This document shows, piece after piece, positions 61,594 through 64,000 of a stretch of 64,000 nt of DNA (positions are counted from its first letter, which is position 1; the number at the start of each line of letters is the position of its first letter). This DNA is from Spongorhabdus nitratireducens. Its GTDB lineage: Bacteria; Pseudomonadota; Gammaproteobacteria; Pseudomonadales; Endozoicomonadaceae. The translations under genes were made by a program, and so were the position numbers. The DNA is taken from assembly GCA_947387575.1 (NCBI GenBank), contig CANDOC010000004.1:248001-312000 (forward strand). The letters run 5' to 3'. The notes beneath the pieces were generated by a model. It was not told where the DNA came from. It worked only from the letters and a program-made list of their open reading frames with translations, and did no database searches.

Positions 61594-62475
61594 ATGAACC
61601 CCCGTTTTACCAACGCATTATCTCAAATGCCCGAAGCACTGGCGGACGCTGTTGCGCCGATGCTGACCCCCCGTTTTGCCGGGCATCTGACAGCAGGTCA
61701 GATTGAGGAACTGAGTGAAAAGTCCGGACTGAATGGTTCCGAACTGTTTCTTGCCTTGCTGCCGATCGCGGCTGCTTTAGCCTATGTCCCGATTTCAAAT
61801 TTCTATGTTGGCTGTCTGGCCCATGGCGAATCCGGTGATATCTATATGGGCGCTAATATGGAACTGAGCGGCGAAGCGCTGTTCCACTCTGTTCATGCTG
61901 AACAGTCTGCTATCAGCCACGCCTGGCTGGCCGGAGAACGCAAGCTGGTGGGTATGACCGTCAATGCGCCGCCCTGTGGTCATTGCCGCCAGTTCATGAC
62001 TGAAATGAACAACAATGAAAATCTGTTGATTCGCCTGCCCAATATTCCGGAAAAAACCCTGAACCACTTCCTGCCGTTCGCCTTTGGCCCTGCTGATCTG
62101 GGGATTGAAGAAGGTCTGCTGGATGGTAAGGATTACGGCATGACGCTGGAGAGTGATGATGCGCTGGTTCAGCGTGCATTGAAAGAAGCCAACCTCTCCT
62201 ATGCACCCTACAGTAATACTCCGGCTGCCATCGCACTGGAAACCAAAGAGGGTGATGTATTTGTCGGACGTTATGCCGGCAATGCTGCCTACAACCCCAG
62301 CCTGCCGCCGATGCAGATGGCATTGAATGCGATGATGCGTGAAGGCATCGGATTTGATCAGATTGTCCGGGCAGTCCTTGTTGAAGGTAGCAACGGTCAC
62401 GTCAGCTTTGTAAACAGCACCAGCAATGCGTTGGCTACCATCAGCTCTGTTGAGCTTGAAGCTTATCAGTGCTGA
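61594..62475 (+). CDS. cdd: Cytidine deaminase
   Basis: The enzyme converts cytidine to uridine in pyrimidine salvage. The zinc site is HAE (101-103) with C128 and C131 (PPCGHC). At 293 residues it has the E. coli two-domain form in which the C-terminal half is a degenerate repeat. The start is ATG 61594 (MNPRFTNALSQ), with TTGAGG upstream. A terminator follows. Confidence 0.95.
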   Translation: MNPRFTNALSQMPEALADAVAPMLTPRFAGHLTAGQIEELSEKSGLNGSELFLALLPIAAALAYVPISNFYVGCLAHGESGDIYMGANMELSGEALFHSVHAEQSAISHAWLAGERKLVGMTVNAPPCGHCRQFMTEMNNNENLLIRLPNIPEKTLNHFLPFAFGPADLGIEEGLLDGKDYGMTLESDDALVQRALKEANLSYAPYSNTPAAIALETKEGDVFVGRYAGNAAYNPSLPPMQMALNAMMREGIGFDQIVRAVLVEGSNGHVSFVNSTSNALATISSVELEAYQC

Positions 62476-62484
62476 TGCCTGAAA

Positions 62485-62530
62485 CCCTGCCAGTCCTATG
62501 TCGTAAACACTGAGACTGGCAGGGCTTTTT
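62485..62530 (+). terminator. Terminator after cdd
   Basis: CCCTGCCAGTC (62485-62495) pairs with GACTGGCAGGG (62514-62524), followed by CTTTTT. It also lies at the end of the convergent MATE gene. Confidence 0.9.
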
Positions 62531-62540
62531 CCTTCCCTGT

Positions 62541-63944
62541 TTAGACCGTACGAGGCACTTCCTGCAGTGAAGCCTTCGGACTCATCGCTTTTCTACTGAC
62601 GACAATCAGTCGAGTACCCAGCAGTGCTGCAGCACAAGTTAATCCTGCCACCAGACCAATCCAGAACCCGGCCGGACCCTGAGGGGTAATGGTTTCGGTT
62701 CCCAGCCCCAGTATATAGCCGATAGGCAATCCGACTACCCAGTAAGAAATCACCACCAGAATCATCGGCCAGCGGGTATCCTTATATCCCCGTAATGCAC
62801 CGGCGGCTGAACCCTGCAGACCATCGGAAATCTGGAACATGGCCGCAAACAGCATCAGGCTGGCGGCCAGGCTGATAACTTCCGGATCATTGCTGTAAAT
62901 CCGGGCGATGAACTCAGGCGCTGTAACCATCAGAATGGCTGCCAGCACTGAAGCCGCTACTGCTGTTGCCACACCACAACCAGAGGCAAAGCGAGCTTGC
63001 TGCGAATCTCCAGCCCCCAATGCCTGACCTACCCGAACCGTTACGGCCATGGAAATGCTCAGCGGTATCATAAAACTCATACCGGAAAAGTTCAGGGTGA
63101 TCTGGTGACCGGCCACCGTCTGAGCTCCGAGCTTGCCTATCAGCAGTGAGATCACGCAGAAAATACTGCTCTCGACAAACAACGTCAGGCCAATCGGTAA
63201 TCCCAGTTTGGTCAGGCTTCGGAACGCATCCAGCTGCGGCATTTCAAACCGTTCATACAGTTTCATAGGCTGATGAATTCTCCCGTGTACGGTCCACAGC
63301 AGCATCAGCAGGAACATAAACCAGAACACAACGGCACTGGACCAACCGCAACCCACACCACCCATTGCCGGGAAGCCAAACTTGCCGTAAATAAAGATAT
63401 AGTTGGCCGGAATATTCAGCAGCAGGCCGGCAATACTGATCAGCATGGTCGGTTTGGTTTTACCAATAGCGTCGTTATAACTGATCAGAACCTGGGTCAA
63501 CGCCAGTGCCGGAATACCCCAGGCAATAGCATCCAGATAATCACTGGTTAATGGAATCAGCTCAGGTGACACATCCATCCAGGTCAGAACACTATCGGCT
63601 TGTCCCAGCAGCAGAATACCAATCAGGCTTACCAGCAGGGCAAGCCATAATCCCTGGCGTACCAGTGGACCAATCTCGGTATAACGCTGGGCACCGTAAA
63701 GATGTGCGACAGATGGGGTAATAGCCAGCATGATGCCGCGAATCAACAGCAGCAGTGGACCCCATACACCGGAACCAATGGCAATCGCGGCCAGATCGGC
63801 AGCACTGTAGCGACCGGCCATGGCGGCATCGACAAATCCAACCGCATGGGTTGAAAGCTGGGCAATAATAATCGGGCCCGCAAGGTACAGCAGTTCTCTA
63901 ATTTCTCTCCGGCTGCGGGAGAAAAAGGTCAAATCACTCCTCAT
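62541..63944 (-). CDS. norM: MATE family multidrug efflux protein, NorM type
   Basis: A 467-residue, twelve-helix cation-coupled drug exporter. REIRELLYLAGPIIIAQLSTHAVGFVDAAMAGRYSAADLAAIAIGSG at the N-terminus contains the conserved D of the cation site, and AGHQITLNFSGMSFMIPLSISMAVTVRVGQALG in the middle is a NorM hallmark. The start is the ATG ending at 63944 (MRSDLTFFSRSR), in preference to a GTG 12 codons earlier. The remaining 56 bases to the window end are its upstream region. Confidence 0.92.
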   Translation of the reverse strand: MRSDLTFFSRSRREIRELLYLAGPIIIAQLSTHAVGFVDAAMAGRYSAADLAAIAIGSGVWGPLLLLIRGIMLAITPSVAHLYGAQRYTEIGPLVRQGLWLALLVSLIGILLLGQADSVLTWMDVSPELIPLTSDYLDAIAWGIPALALTQVLISYNDAIGKTKPTMLISIAGLLLNIPANYIFIYGKFGFPAMGGVGCGWSSAVVFWFMFLLMLLWTVHGRIHQPMKLYERFEMPQLDAFRSLTKLGLPIGLTLFVESSIFCVISLLIGKLGAQTVAGHQITLNFSGMSFMIPLSISMAVTVRVGQALGAGDSQQARFASGCGVATAVAASVLAAILMVTAPEFIARIYSNDPEVISLAASLMLFAAMFQISDGLQGSAAGALRGYKDTRWPMILVVISYWVVGLPIGYILGLGTETITPQGPAGFWIGLVAGLTCAAALLGTRLIVVSRKAMSPKASLQEVPRTV

Positions 63945-64000
63945 GGTTTGTTTTATCCCTGGTATAACTGGATTGAGCACAATGAGCCATGCCTTCGAAA

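Overview
The window is a gammaproteobacterial chromosome segment, most like the Oceanospirillales/Pseudomonadales. Evidence is the gene order zipA-smc, aminotransferase/uvrB, ffs-dnaX-ybaB-recR and anr-hemN-ccoSIHG-ccoPQON, together with Anr/FNR boxes. Two large genes at 26.8-30.8 kb resemble host-directed effectors (one a eukaryotic-type tyrosine phosphatase), which suggests a host-associated lineage. Endozoicomonadaceae is my guess; no 16S rRNA is present to test it.

Layout. 0-4 kb: zipA (cut by the window edge) and smc. 4.3-8.8 kb: accessory genes, namely a secreted protein with two carbohydrate-binding-like domains and an A+T-rich pair made of a membrane protein and an acyltransferase. 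8.8-12.3 kb: aspartate aminotransferase and uvrB. 12.3-13.8 kb: an unknown secreted protein. 13.9-18.8 kb: two tRNA-Val(GAC) genes followed by a decayed island. The island holds an integrase C-terminus, a TPR protein, an internally deleted IS110/IS1111-type element lying against an integron attC site, and two gene cassettes. The cassettes carry a PD-(D/E)XK-like gene pair and a DUF2971 gene. No integron integrase is present.

18.8-25.4 kb: a DUF2145 pair, a lipoprotein, endonuclease V, a ParA ATPase, 4.5S RNA, then dnaX-ybaB-recR. dnaX carries an E. coli-like frameshift signal. 25.4-31.6 kb: a 162-bp palindromic repeat, ppiA, and a minus-strand cluster of a motif-rich effector-like protein, a tyrosine phosphatase protein and a small partner, then a YecA-family gene. 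31.7-39.5 kb: recQ, sprT, a Yip1 protein, a Bax-like glucosaminidase, a DUF547 protein, ttcA, a DksA-like gene and a transglycosylase-like gene.

39.6-51.4 kb: a microaerobic respiration block on the minus strand. It holds the regulator anr, hemN, a SafE-like transporter, the cbb3 oxidase assembly genes ccoG, ccoH, ccoI and ccoS, and the structural genes ccoN, ccoO, ccoQ and ccoP. Anr boxes precede hemN and ccoN, so regulator, haem synthesis, copper delivery and oxidase form one regulon. 51.7-64 kb: a DyP peroxidase, crcB, a hydrolase, two MATE transporters, two methyltransferases, a peptide-binding protein, an ABM-domain protein, tusA, cytidine deaminase and hypotheticals. This stretch also holds a 267-bp MITE-like element and the second copy of the 162-bp repeat.
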